The notes under the pieces were generated by a model. It saw only the letters and a program-made list of their open reading frames with translations, was not told where the DNA came from and made no database searches. The position numbers and the translations under genes were made by a program. Below are positions 35,057 through 44,379 of a DNA stretch of 64,000 bases, piece by piece. The stretch comes from CATOSP01 sp965197545 (lineage in GTDB: Bacteria > Chloroflexota > Dehalococcoidia > Lucifugimonadales > UBA3495): NCBI GenBank assembly GCA_965197545.1, contig CBDANJ010000007.1, positions 1,302,001 through 1,366,000 on the forward strand. The letters are read 5' to 3'. The stretch's first letter is position 1, and each line of letters starts with the position of its first letter.

Positions 35057-35839
35057 ATGCCCCATCTGCTAAGCGTTTGGCCGAGCATTGCCCGCAGAGT
35101 CCATGCTGCCGAAAAGACGCTCGTCCTATTCGATTTCGACGGTACTCTTGCGCCAATTGCCGAACGCCCGGAGCTTGCCGCGCTATCCCTTCGGACCAGG
35201 GGCCTTTTGACCGATCTCAGCCAACGAGAGGAGTATATCGCCGGAGTAATTAGCGGTAGAGGATTGGAGGATGTGACCTCCAGGGTTGATGTGGCCGGCA
35301 TGATATTCGCGGGCAACCACGGGTTCGAAATGTCTGGGCCCGGCGTGTCATTCGTTCATCCCGCTGCCGGGCAGATGAGAGAGACGCAGGAGCGGGCGGT
35401 TAAGGACCTGAAGGAGGCTTTGTCCGGACTTCCCGGAGTCATCATAGAGGACAAGGGCTTGACTCTCAGCGTCCACTATCGTTTGACGCCGGAATATTTG
35501 ATGGCTGAGGTGCAACGCCGCTTCAACGACTCCGTAATGCCTCACGTACTTTCGGGACGGTTGAGGACCACGGCGGGGAAAATGGTCTTGGAGGTCCGGC
35601 CCAACCTGGACTGGGACAAGGGGAAGGCGGTGGCCATGCTGCAGGAGATGTGCCCGGAGGCGGCGCTTACAATGTTCTTCGGCGACGATGTCACCGATGA
35701 GGATGGGTTCGCCCTAGTCCAGGAGGGAAACGGTATCGCCGTATTTGTTGGGGCCGCGAGGTTGCCTACCCGGGCGCTGCACAGAGTAGACTCCCCTGCC
35801 GAGGTTACAGAGGCCCTGCGTCTCCTGGTCCAGCTATAG
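35057..35839 (+). CDS. otsB: Trehalose-6-phosphate phosphatase
   Basis: HAD-IIB phosphatase releasing trehalose from its 6-phosphate. 260 residues. Nucleophile motif DFDGTLAPIAERPE near the N-terminus, GNHGFEM in the cap side, and metal motif GDDVTDEDGF late. 51 bp after otsA and on the same strand, so the pair forms the OtsAB pathway. Convergent with rpiB. Confidence 0.92.
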   Translation: MPHLLSVWPSIARRVHAAEKTLVLFDFDGTLAPIAERPELAALSLRTRGLLTDLSQREEYIAGVISGRGLEDVTSRVDVAGMIFAGNHGFEMSGPGVSFVHPAAGQMRETQERAVKDLKEALSGLPGVIIEDKGLTLSVHYRLTPEYLMAEVQRRFNDSVMPHVLSGRLRTTAGKMVLEVRPNLDWDKGKAVAMLQEMCPEAALTMFFGDDVTDEDGFALVQEGNGIAVFVGAARLPTRALHRVDSPAEVTEALRLLVQL

Positions 35840-35859
35840 CGAGATTGGCTGGCACATCT

Positions 35860-36324
35860 TCAAAGGGAGGTTTCCTGCCCCCTTCGCTCCACGGCGTTCA
35901 GCTTTTCCAACCGCCGCTTGAACCGGGGCTCCGGGATGAAACTGGCGCCAAGAAACGAGGTAATGATGTCCTTGGATAGGTCCAGCCCGATAACCCTTGC
36001 GCCGACGCAGACGACATTCATATCGTCGTGCTCGACGCCTTGGTGGGCGGTGTAGGTATCATGGCAGACGCAGGCGCGGACGCCGGGGACTTTATTAGCA
36101 GTGATCGATGCGCCGACCCCGCTGCCGCAGACGATTATTCCACGCTCGACCCAGCCCGCCCGGACTGTCTCGGCCACCGCGGCGGCGAAATCGGGATAGT
36201 CGTCGTCATTGTCCAGCTCGTGTGCGCCCATGTCGACGACTGAATGTCCGGCTGATTCCAGCCAGGGAACCAGGAGTTGCTTTAACTCGAAACCCGCATG
36301 GTCCGCGCCAACGGCAAGCCGCAT
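35860..36324 (-). CDS. rpiB: Ribose-5-phosphate isomerase B (RpiB/LacA/LacB family)
   Basis: Interconverts ribose-5-phosphate and ribulose-5-phosphate in the pentose phosphate pathway. 154 residues. N-terminal GADHAGFELK, catalytic Cys in CGSGVGASITANK, and VPGVRACVCHD. The ATG at 36324 is preceded by GGAGAGGCGGG. A galactose- or allose-6-phosphate isomerase role is possible in this family but nothing nearby suggests it. Confidence 0.9.
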   Translation of the reverse strand: MRLAVGADHAGFELKQLLVPWLESAGHSVVDMGAHELDNDDDYPDFAAAVAETVRAGWVERGIIVCGSGVGASITANKVPGVRACVCHDTYTAHQGVEHDDMNVVCVGARVIGLDLSKDIITSFLGASFIPEPRFKRRLEKLNAVERRGQETSL

Positions 36325-36476
36325 TTCCCGCCTCTCCAAGTGTGACGATATTGGTGTCGGCCACGGCCCAGCATACTTAACCAGGAGTCCGGAGGCAAGT
36401 ATCCGCAGAGCTGTGGGTCCTTTGGCCCGTTCCGGGGTTTAAATTGACGGCTAGGATTCCAAACCCAGGCGGGGTG

Positions 36477-36485
36477 TGCTAAAAT
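36477..36485 (+). promoter_or_regulatory. Extended -10 promoter for the HAD-frnE-like pair
   Basis: TGCTAAAAT (TGn plus TAAAAT) with a poor -35 (TTCCAA) 17 bp upstream. It predicts a start near 36492 and a leader of about 97 nt that contains CTTGGGTCCCAAG and other self-complementary sequence, but no known riboswitch. Confidence 0.5.
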
Positions 36486-36588
36486 GCCTCAGCCTTCCCC
36501 CCCTTGAAGGGACTCCATTTTGTTATGGCGATGGCCTTGGGTCCCAAGCCCGTGAGGTTACCGGGGGAGCAAGGAAGCGGCAGCGTAG

Positions 36589-37326
36589 ATGATCAAAGCG
36601 ATATCCTTCGACCTGTACAACACCCTGGTGCGGTTCTGGCCTCCCTTAGACGAGATTCAACAGTCCGCATGCCGGGAGTTGGGGTTGGGAGTATCCAAGT
36701 CTAATATTAACCACGGTTATTCCGTGGCCGACGTTTTCTTCAACCATGAAAATGCCCGGCAACCTCTGAGCCTGCGGTCCGCGGAAGACCGGCTCGACTT
36801 CTTCGCCCATTACGAGCAAATGATCCTGGATAACGCCGGTGTGCCCGTGACCCTGGACCTGGCGAGACAAATCTGGGAGCTTGCGATTTCCGTCCCCAAG
36901 GACTTCACACCTTTCGACGATACTATTCCCGTCTTGGCCTCGCTGAGAGAACAGGGCTACTTGTTGGGTGTGGTGTCCAACCTGCGGCGTGATATGGACG
37001 AGCTTTGCCGCCAGGTGGGGTTGGCCCCCTATTTGGACTTCTGTGTAAGTCCCATCGACGCCGGAGCGGAGAAACCCGACAAGGCGATGTTTCTAGCAGC
37101 CTTGTCACGCGTGAAGGTGGAAGCGGGAGAGGCAGTACACGTTGGTGACCAGTACCGGTCGGATGTCCTTGGAGCCCGTGCGGTAGGAATCCACGGTGTG
37201 CTGATTGACCGTGGCGGCTGGCAAAAAGATGTAACCGACTGCCCCAAGATCACGACTTTGGACGAGCTAGGCACTTTATTGGAAGGCGCTCCCCAGTCTC
37301 TCTCCCTCAATCACCACGAGTCCTAG
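36589..37326 (+). CDS. HAD-superfamily hydrolase (subfamily IA)
   Basis: 245 residues, Rossmann-like HAD with a helical cap. Motif I DLYNTLVRF, motif II in GVVSNLRRD, motif III Lys in EKPDKAMF, motif IV VGDQYRSDVLGAR. Probably a small-molecule phosphatase, possibly a haloacid dehalogenase relative; substrate not evident. Transcribed just ahead of the UGA-containing DsbA-like gene (73 bp). Confidence 0.85.
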   Translation: MIKAISFDLYNTLVRFWPPLDEIQQSACRELGLGVSKSNINHGYSVADVFFNHENARQPLSLRSAEDRLDFFAHYEQMILDNAGVPVTLDLARQIWELAISVPKDFTPFDDTIPVLASLREQGYLLGVVSNLRRDMDELCRQVGLAPYLDFCVSPIDAGAEKPDKAMFLAALSRVKVEAGEAVHVGDQYRSDVLGARAVGIHGVLIDRGGWQKDVTDCPKITTLDELGTLLEGAPQSLSLNHHES

Positions 37327-37399
37327 TCGATCTCTGAGCGACCAATTTCCCTTCATCCTGCGCCGGGAACAGTATCCGGCGCGCTTTAGGAGCGGATAG

Positions 37400-38050
37400 A
37401 TGACCATTCCCATTCAGCGCCCAGGACAAGACCAAGAACCGGTCAAGGTGGCCATCTGGTACGACTACGTTTGACCCTGGTGTTATATCGGCCTGGAGCG
37501 GGTCGAAAAGCTGGAGCAAGAATACAATATAGAGATCGAGGGGCGGGCTTACCTGCTGCGGCCCGACACCCCCAAGGAAGGCCTCGCCCGCGAGCCCAGG
37601 TCCGGCGAGAGCCCGGATGAGTTGTCGGAACCGCTGCGCGGCTACGCCAAGGAAGCCGGGTTAATCATGAAGCCGCCTCCTGTCACCCCCAACACCTTGT
37701 ACGCCTTGGAAGCGACAGAGTATGCCCAGCAGCATGGCAAGTTCATGGAGTTCCATCAGGCCGCCTACCAGGCGTTTTGGAGTGAGGGCAAGGACCTGGG
37801 AGATTTGGAAGTAGTTGGAGGAATCGGCGCCCAGGTGGGACTGGACTCCGCCGATCTGGTAAAGACGTTGGAAGACCAACAACTTTCCTCGGTTGTAATG
37901 GGCCAATACCAGCAGGCATTGCAGTACGGGATCAGGGGGATACCCACCTTCCTGGTGGGCAACTTGCTGTTTACCGGCGCCCATCCATACAGCGTGTTCC
38001 AGGAAGCGATGAGCCGAGTGCTGGGAGCAGGGGAAGACGCGGCGTCCTAG
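37400..38050 (+). CDS. DsbA/FrnE-like thiol oxidoreductase, apparent selenoprotein (UPWC active site)
   Basis: 216 residues when the single in-frame TGA at 37472-37474 is read as selenocysteine (residue 25). The DsbA/FrnE-family active site CPWC becomes UPWC within WYDYVUPWCYIG, the exact position of the attacking Cys. The frame continues without further stop to the family C-terminus, including the cis-Pro loop GIRGIPTFLVGN. A GGAG lies before the ATG at 37400. A hairpin begins at the UGA. No signal peptide, so a cytosolic redox or isomerase role like FrnE fits best. A pseudogene is unlikely given the intact frames on both sides. Confidence 0.87.
37473..37504 (+). promoter_or_regulatory. Candidate SECIS hairpin of the DsbA/FrnE-like gene
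   Basis: The last two bases of the UGA plus CCC pair with GGGUC to form a 5-bp base (GACCC/GGGUC), with an inner GGU/GCC stem and a loop beginning GU (GUUAUAUCG). It starts at the UGA itself, as in known bacterial SECIS elements, and the loop has the expected leading G. Confidence 0.55.
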
Positions 38051-38105
38051 TCCCGGCCGAGGCCATCGCGGGAAGGCGTAAGCCGTAATATCCGAAGGGT
38101 AAAAT

Positions 38106-38145
38106 AAAAGCCCCCGGCTACCAATCCTGGTAGCCGGGGGCTTTT
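38106..38145. terminator. Bidirectional rho-independent terminator
   Basis: Perfect 15-bp stem AGCCCCCGGCTACCA/TGGTAGCCGGGGGCT with a 4-nt loop, flanked by A runs on one side and TTTT on the other, between the convergent DsbA-like gene and ABC exporter gene. Confidence 0.93.
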
Positions 38146-38174
38146 GCTTCCTCAAAAGCTTGGCGTTATTCTGG

Positions 38175-40121
38175 TTAGCTGTCGTCAGCGGGGGCGGCAG
38201 CCGGTAGGTCGGCGGCGCCGTTTCCGGACGCCTGTCCCTTCTCCCGGTTGAGGCCGTAATTTATGGCGTACAGCCTGGCGTAGACGCCGCCTTGCCTTAA
38301 GAGCTCCTCGTGCTTGCCCACTTCGGCTATGCGTCCACGGTCCAAAACCACAATCTTATCGGCGTTGCGAATAGTTGAGAGACGGTGGGCGATGACGATT
38401 GAGGTCCGATCTTGCAGGACTCTCTTTAGCGCCGCCTGGATCAGCAACTCCGTATGTGTGTCGATGTTGGCTGTCGCTTCATCCAGGACGATGATGCGCG
38501 GGTTGCCGACCACGGCGCGGGCGAAGCTCAGGAGCTGCCGCTGGCCCACGCTGAGGTTGCTCCCTCTTTCCGCTAGTACGGAGTCGTAACCGCCGTCCAA
38601 GGCCATGATGAAGTCGTGGGCTCCCACCGCTCTCGCGGCGGTTTCCACTTCCTCGTCGGTGGCGTCCTCGTGCAGATAACGGACGTTTTCCGCGACAGTG
38701 CCGGAGAAGAGGTAAGGTTCCTGCAGCACCATGCTCATCTGGTTGACCATGGAGGCTCGTTTGACGTCGCGAAGGTCGTGGCCGTCGATGCTGATGCTGC
38801 CGCCGATCACGTCGGCGAAACGGTAGATCAGGGTCACCAGGGTGCTCTTGCCCGCTCCTGTCGACCCAACCAACGCCACGTTCTCACCAGGCGCGATGTC
38901 TAAGTTGATATCGTTGAGAACGTCGATGCCGGGTACGTAGTGGAAGTTGACGTCGTCGAACTTGATAGCGCCTTCGATTGGCGGCATATCGATCGCGTCC
39001 TCTTTATCCCTGATCTCGGGTTGGAGATCAATCACCTCGAAAATTCGCACGCCGGCGGCCATGCCGCGTTGCAACTGGGTGTATTGCATGGTCAGGTGGC
39101 GAATCGGCTCGAAGAAACGCTGGATCCACATGGGGAAGGCTACCAACACTCCCCATGTTGGCTCTCCGGTCCCGACCACCAGGCTGCCTCCCATGACCAC
39201 GACCACTCCGAAGGCGAAACCGATGAGCACTTCCACGATGGGCTGGAGGCCGCCGGAGAACCGGCTTGCTTGGAGGTTGGCGTCCAGGTGCTCGTAGTTA
39301 AGCTCCTCGAAGTGCTTGAGGTTAACGTCCTGCCGATTCATGCTCTCAACGACGCGGACGCCGGTGATGTTTTGGTTGTATTCCCCGTTGACCATGGCAA
39401 TTGCCCGGCGGATGCGCATGAAAGAGCGGCGGGCGAATCTTTGCCAGTAGCCCAGGATGAAGAACAGGACCGGGATTACGCTGAGACAGATCAGGGATAG
39501 TTTATAGTCCGCCAGGCCCAGCGCCGGCAGGATTACCAACATTACGAGGAGAATGCCGACCAGGCTCAGGATGTCGGCGATGCTCTGCACCATCAGTTCG
39601 AAGGTCTCGGTGAGCTGCAGGACGTCGCTCTGGCTGCGGGACATAATCCGCCCCACCGGAGTACGGTGGAAGAACGAGGGCGACAAATCCTGTAGGTGCC
39701 CAAACATCTGGATCCGTAATGTGTATAGGATGGCTTGCCCCAGTTTGGGCATAAGAATGTACTGTACGTACATCGCGCCACAGTACAGGACGGTTACGCC
39801 AAGGAACGCGAGCGCGACGGTGTGCAGTCTCCATAGCTCGCCGCTGTTGATCGCCCACTCGATCCCGATGAGCAGGAACAGGGGCACACTGACGTTGCCA
39901 ACGGTATAGACCAGGATGGCGGCGATCGACAGGATGGCGTCCCGTTTATAGGGCTTGATGTAGGTGGCCAGGCGCATAACGACTCTGTTGTCGTAAGCCC
40001 TGCCTACGATGCCTTCGTCGGTAAGGTTGTCCATGTTGGGGGAGTTCATGCCACCGGAATGCAGGCCGCGCATGCCGCCCATCATTCCACCGAAGCCGCC
40101 CCCTCCGCCCATACTTCGCAT
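38175..40121 (-). CDS. ABC exporter subunit, membrane domain fused to ATPase (half 2)
   Basis: 648 residues. The first 30 residues are rich in Gly, Met and Ser with a His (MRSMGGGGGFGGMMGG), an unusual low-complexity tail. Six membrane helices, then an ATPase with Walker A GSTGAGKST, signature LSVGQ (canonical LSGGQ altered), and Walker B IIVLDEATANID keeping the catalytic Glu. Pairs with the adjacent upstream half (stop and start overlap as TAATG). The two halves form a heterodimeric type IV exporter like BmrCD or TM287/288; drugs or lipids are typical cargo. Specific cargo unknown. Confidence 0.88.
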   Translation of the reverse strand: MRSMGGGGGFGGMMGGMRGLHSGGMNSPNMDNLTDEGIVGRAYDNRVVMRLATYIKPYKRDAILSIAAILVYTVGNVSVPLFLLIGIEWAINSGELWRLHTVALAFLGVTVLYCGAMYVQYILMPKLGQAILYTLRIQMFGHLQDLSPSFFHRTPVGRIMSRSQSDVLQLTETFELMVQSIADILSLVGILLVMLVILPALGLADYKLSLICLSVIPVLFFILGYWQRFARRSFMRIRRAIAMVNGEYNQNITGVRVVESMNRQDVNLKHFEELNYEHLDANLQASRFSGGLQPIVEVLIGFAFGVVVVMGGSLVVGTGEPTWGVLVAFPMWIQRFFEPIRHLTMQYTQLQRGMAAGVRIFEVIDLQPEIRDKEDAIDMPPIEGAIKFDDVNFHYVPGIDVLNDINLDIAPGENVALVGSTGAGKSTLVTLIYRFADVIGGSISIDGHDLRDVKRASMVNQMSMVLQEPYLFSGTVAENVRYLHEDATDEEVETAARAVGAHDFIMALDGGYDSVLAERGSNLSVGQRQLLSFARAVVGNPRIIVLDEATANIDTHTELLIQAALKRVLQDRTSIVIAHRLSTIRNADKIVVLDRGRIAEVGKHEELLRQGGVYARLYAINYGLNREKGQASGNGAADLPAAAPADDS

Positions 40122-41944
40122 TAGTTATCACCTCCGTCGTCCCCGACGATTGTAGCGTCCAAGAGGACTTCTTCCTGGGGACGTAGCTGGAGATCGTAGA
40201 TCTCCCGGTAAATTCCACCGTGTGCAATCAGGGATTCGTGGTTGCCCCGCTCGGTCACTACTCCATCTTTCAGGACCAGGATGATATCCGCCTCGCGCAC
40301 CGTACTTAACCTGTGAGCGATGACGAAAGTGGTCCTGCCTTTCATGACATCGGTCATGGCCTGGTGTATCTGACGCTCTGTCTCCACGTCCACGCTGGAC
40401 GTGGAGTCGTCCAAGATCAGGACTGGTGGATCTAACAGGATCGTCCGCGCGATAGCCAGACGTTGCCTTTGCCCGCCGGACAGGGTCACCCCGCGCTCAC
40501 CCACCCAGGTGTCGTACCCGTGAGGCAGGCTCATGATGTGGTCGTGAAGTTGGGCGACCTTGGCTGCCCGAATCACGTCATCGAGGGTCGCCTCCGGGGA
40601 GGCGTACGCTATGTTGTCTTTGATAGTGGCGCTGAACAGGAAGATGTCTTGCTGCACGATGCCAACGTTGCTGCGCAAGGACGCCAGGGTGAACTCCCGA
40701 ATGTCGTCGCCGTCCAGAGTGATAGAGCCCGCCGTCACATCGTAGAAGCGTGGAAGCAGATTGACAATTGTGGTTTTGCCGCTTCCCGGCGCTCCCAAGA
40801 TTGCGGTAATTTGGCCAGGCTCCGAGGCGGTTTCAACATTCTGCAGGCCCGGGATTCTAGGGTCGTAGGAGAAAGAGACGTCGTTGAACCGGATGTATCC
40901 CTCTGCCCTGCTGAGCACCCTTGCATTCGGCCTTTCGATCACCGGGGATTCGGAGTCCAGTACCTCGAAGATGCGGCGTCCCGAAGAGACTGCCCGAGCA
41001 AAGCTCCCGACGATTTGGGGAGTCATGCGGACGGGAAAGGTAAGCTGATTCATCAGCAGGATGAAGGTTGCGAACTCTCCGGCATCGAGGCCGCCTTTCA
41101 ATATCTCCATACCGCCGTACCACAGCACGACGCCGAGGGTGAGGCTGAAATACAGCGTCATCCAGGCCACGTTGGTCCCTTGCAACCGCTCATTCTTGAA
41201 GTACTCTGTCTGCAGTTCCTGGGCTTTCAGAGCGTATTTCTTTCTCTCGTAGTCCTCGGCGGCGAACGCCTTGACAACGTGGATGCCCACCAGGTTCTCT
41301 TGGAGGATAGTGACCAGTTCCCCCATCACCTGCTGGACATGGAGCCACATGGCCCGTAGCCGGATCATCACTATCGAGGACTGGAAAAGCAGGAAGGGTA
41401 CCAGGGCCAGGGTAAACAGCGTCAACTCCCAATTTAGCAGCGCCATATAGACGACTATAGCCCCTACGCGGAAAGGAAGTTCCACGCCGCGTACCAACCC
41501 CATGTTGACGAACCTGCGGACCGCCTCAACGTCCGAGGTGACCTTGGACATCAGGTTGCCGGTATGCTCCTTGTCGTGGAACGCGAAGCTCAGGTGCTGC
41601 AACTTGTCATACATTAAGTTGCGAACATCATAGGAAACCTTCTGGGACAAGGAATCCGTTAGGTAGGTCCTGCCGAAGTCGAAGATGCCCCTGACAAGGC
41701 TTGCCGCCAGCAGGAGTAACGCGAGGCCAATGAGGTAAGACTGCGCTACGTCTGTGTTGGCTATGATCTGGCCGGGCTCTCCGACCCCGCCCGGTTCATA
41801 ACCGACGAGAGCGTCGATAGCCTTACCTACCAGGTAAGGGATAAAAAGGGACAGACCCAGGGCGAAGATGCTTGTGACGTAAGATAGGGTGAGACGCCAT
41901 CTGTGGCGACCCGCCCAACCGATGACTCGCATTAATGTACTCAT
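40121..41944 (-). CDS. ABC exporter subunit, membrane domain fused to ATPase (half 1)
   Basis: 607 residues. Six membrane segments, then Walker A GAPGSGKTT, canonical signature LSGGQRQRLAIAR, and Walker B LILDDSTSSVD in which the catalytic Glu is Asp. Combined with the altered LSVGQ signature in the partner, this predicts one degenerate and one active ATP site, the hallmark of heterodimeric exporters. Translationally coupled to the downstream half by TAATG. Confidence 0.9.
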   Translation of the reverse strand: MSTLMRVIGWAGRHRWRLTLSYVTSIFALGLSLFIPYLVGKAIDALVGYEPGGVGEPGQIIANTDVAQSYLIGLALLLLAASLVRGIFDFGRTYLTDSLSQKVSYDVRNLMYDKLQHLSFAFHDKEHTGNLMSKVTSDVEAVRRFVNMGLVRGVELPFRVGAIVVYMALLNWELTLFTLALVPFLLFQSSIVMIRLRAMWLHVQQVMGELVTILQENLVGIHVVKAFAAEDYERKKYALKAQELQTEYFKNERLQGTNVAWMTLYFSLTLGVVLWYGGMEILKGGLDAGEFATFILLMNQLTFPVRMTPQIVGSFARAVSSGRRIFEVLDSESPVIERPNARVLSRAEGYIRFNDVSFSYDPRIPGLQNVETASEPGQITAILGAPGSGKTTIVNLLPRFYDVTAGSITLDGDDIREFTLASLRSNVGIVQQDIFLFSATIKDNIAYASPEATLDDVIRAAKVAQLHDHIMSLPHGYDTWVGERGVTLSGGQRQRLAIARTILLDPPVLILDDSTSSVDVETERQIHQAMTDVMKGRTTFVIAHRLSTVREADIILVLKDGVVTERGNHESLIAHGGIYREIYDLQLRPQEEVLLDATIVGDDGGDN

Positions 41945-42211
41945 TTAATCGCGTATGCCTCAAACTCCTATTGCCAACAGGAAGAACCCCTTGGGATTAG
42001 GCTCCGTGGTTCCTCCATTCAGCGGACAAGTTAGTGAACCGTAGTGGTGGGGTTGCCTATCAGGGCCACTCTAGAAGACCGAGTATTCGGACTCCATATA
42101 CCAGACCCTTCGGCGTATTCTCCCAGCCTGGGTATTGAGGGCATCATAAACCCAATTGCGGCACAATTCAAGCAACCGAATCGGGACGAAAGCCGCCGCA
42201 ATGACGACGGT

Positions 42212-43891
42212 TCACATTCGTTCTGGGGTGGTCATTCCCATCAAATCCAGCGTGCGGCGGAACACGATCTGGGCCGACTCCACGAGCTTGAGCCGGGCCA
42301 GGGTGGTCTCGTTGTCCTCAGGCCTGGAGGAGATCACTCGGCAGTTCTCGTAAAACCAGTGAAACGCGGTTGCAAGCTCCATGGCGTAGTGAGGAAGGTG
42401 GTGGGGTTCCAGGGCGCGCGCCATGTGCTCAACCAGTTCCGGGAGCCTGATCATCGTCCTGATCAGGCCAAGCTCACTGGGGTCGTTGAGCAGGCTCACG
42501 TCGCCCTGGCTCCAGTCGATGTTCTGGCTGCGGGCGAGGCGGAGAATCCCCGCGTTGCGGGCGTGGGCGTATTGAACGTAGTAAACAGGGTTCTCGGATG
42601 ACTCCCGTTTAGCAAGCTCCAGGTCGAATTCCATCTGGGTGGACGGCGTCCGCGCCAGGAAGAAGAAGCGGCAGGCGTCCGCGCCGACCTCCTCCGCCAG
42701 CTCTCGAAGGGTGACGAACTCTCCGGTCCGTTTCGAAGCCCGCACCACCTGGTCGCCCCTTTTGAGCGTGACCATCTGCGATATCAAGATGGTGAGCCTG
42801 TCCGGTTCGATCCCGAGGGCTGCCACGGCGGTCTTCATCCTGGGGACGTGGCCCTGGTGGTCTGCGCCCCAGATGTTGACCACCGACTGGAATCCCCTGA
42901 CCATGAACTTGTTGTAGTGATAGGCGATATCGGAAGCGAAGTATGTGGGGTCCCCGCTGGAGCGGATCACCACATTGTCTTTATCGTCTCCTAGCGTGCT
43001 GGAAGTGAACCAGGTAGCGTTTTCCCGTTCCGCCAGGTAGTCCTTTTGCCGGAGAAGGTCGACGGCCCTCTGGTAGTCGCCATCCCTGAATAGAGAGCGT
43101 TCGCTGAACCAAATGTCAAAAGAAACACCGATCCGGGTCAGGTCGTCCCGAATTAGGTCGACCATCTTCTCCCGGGCCAGGTCGCCGATCTCCCTAAGGG
43201 CGTCGGGCTCGGGCATCTCTAGGTAGCGTTGGCCTTGGGCGCCGGCGATTTCCTGGGCCAATTCGGTGACGTATTCTCCTTGGTAACCTCCCGCGGGCAA
43301 TTGGGCCTGCCGGCCCATGACTTCTTGGTATCGGGCGAACACGGAGCCGTAGAACGCCTCCATCTGTGTGCCCGCGTCATTTACATAATATTCCTGGGTT
43401 ACCTGATATCCGGCGGCTGCCAAGACCCGGGCCAACGTGCTGCCGAGGACCGCGCCCCGGGTGTGCCCGACGTGTACAGGACCGGTTGGGTTGACGCTAA
43501 CGAATTCCACCATCGTGGGTTTTTGCCCACCGATGTCGACGTCTCCGTACTTCGCGCCCGCTTCCCGGACGGCCTCCACCTGGCGTTGGACCCATTCGTC
43601 TCGAAGGTGGAAATTAATAAAGCCGGGGGGAGCGGTTACAACGCTGTCGATCAGTTCGGACGTGGGTATACGCTCCACCAACAACTCGGCGAGTTGGAGG
43701 GGGTTAATTCGGGTGGCGCGTGCCAGGCGCAGGGGAACGCTGGTGGCGAAGTCGCCGTGGTCTGCGTTAGCAGGGCGCTCGACCACGATTTCGGGCATAG
43801 TTTCGAGCCGGAGAGTCCCATCCTGGCGGGCTATCTCGACTCCCTGGGCTACCAAATGCCGGATTGTGTCTATTACCAACTGCGTGGCCAT
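42212..43891 (-). CDS. argS: Arginyl-tRNA synthetase
   Basis: Charges tRNA(Arg). N-terminal additional domain, then the HIGH-type motif PTGPVHVGHTRGAVLG, connective region, a degenerate KMSKS (VRASKRTGEF, common in ArgRS), and the helical anticodon domain ending in LDLMGMTTPERM, the usual C-terminal Met-type end. I chose ATG 43891 (559 residues), which begins the canonical N-domain; an ATG at 43954 would add 21 residues and is possible. Confidence 0.93.
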   Translation of the reverse strand: MATQLVIDTIRHLVAQGVEIARQDGTLRLETMPEIVVERPANADHGDFATSVPLRLARATRINPLQLAELLVERIPTSELIDSVVTAPPGFINFHLRDEWVQRQVEAVREAGAKYGDVDIGGQKPTMVEFVSVNPTGPVHVGHTRGAVLGSTLARVLAAAGYQVTQEYYVNDAGTQMEAFYGSVFARYQEVMGRQAQLPAGGYQGEYVTELAQEIAGAQGQRYLEMPEPDALREIGDLAREKMVDLIRDDLTRIGVSFDIWFSERSLFRDGDYQRAVDLLRQKDYLAERENATWFTSSTLGDDKDNVVIRSSGDPTYFASDIAYHYNKFMVRGFQSVVNIWGADHQGHVPRMKTAVAALGIEPDRLTILISQMVTLKRGDQVVRASKRTGEFVTLRELAEEVGADACRFFFLARTPSTQMEFDLELAKRESSENPVYYVQYAHARNAGILRLARSQNIDWSQGDVSLLNDPSELGLIRTMIRLPELVEHMARALEPHHLPHYAMELATAFHWFYENCRVISSRPEDNETTLARLKLVESAQIVFRRTLDLMGMTTPERM

Positions 43892-44379
43892 CGGACTGCG
43901 TTCCTGGAGAAGAATCGTTTGGGAAAGTCGGAAGGTAAAAGTAAGGGCGGCCATTTAACTAGCCGCCCGGCGTACCCACGGGAGAAGTTTACCACACACT
44001 ATGCCCGAATCTAGCCTCGGCGAGAATGTTTTTCGGCGTTTTATGCGGTAACGGTGAATGTCTAGCCACTTGGGCTTCTAGAAACTATCTCAAAAGTCCC
44101 TTCTCCCCTGGCGGGAGAAGGTTAGGATGAGGGGGATTGTATCTGTCACCCTCACCTAAATCCTCTCCCATCCAGGGAGAGGAGGCCAAGGTAAGTGTTT
44201 TAAGATAGTTACTTAGTCTCGCACCCGCTCACGATGGGCCCGGCGGTCTCGCCCACGGTGTTCGTCACCGCTTGTACCGATGTGATAGTCTTTGTCATGT
44301 TCCTGGGGTTGGCCGTGTTCCGCGCGTTATGCGTGGTTTGGCCAGATAGTCCTAATCTTCAAATTGTGAGGCCATCCCG
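43892..44379. other. Divergent intergenic region carrying a MITE copy
   Basis: 488 bp between argS and the S51 peptidase gene. It contains the inverted repeat GGCGGC/GCCGCC around the alternative argS start and the family A element (44083-44210). A 52-codon frame at 44233-44391 overlaps the next gene and has no supporting evidence. Nothing else recognised. Confidence 0.4.
44083..44210. repeat. MITE-like palindromic element, family A, copy 2
   Basis: 128-bp element in inverse orientation to the copy at 3294-3415. Terminal inverted repeats AACTATCTCAAAA and TTTTAAGATAGTT (one mismatch). The internal sequence matches the reverse complement of copy 1 over nearly its whole length, with a short indel near the centre. 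ACTTAG follows the right end as in copy 1. Located upstream of the divergent argS and S51 genes. Confidence 0.82.
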
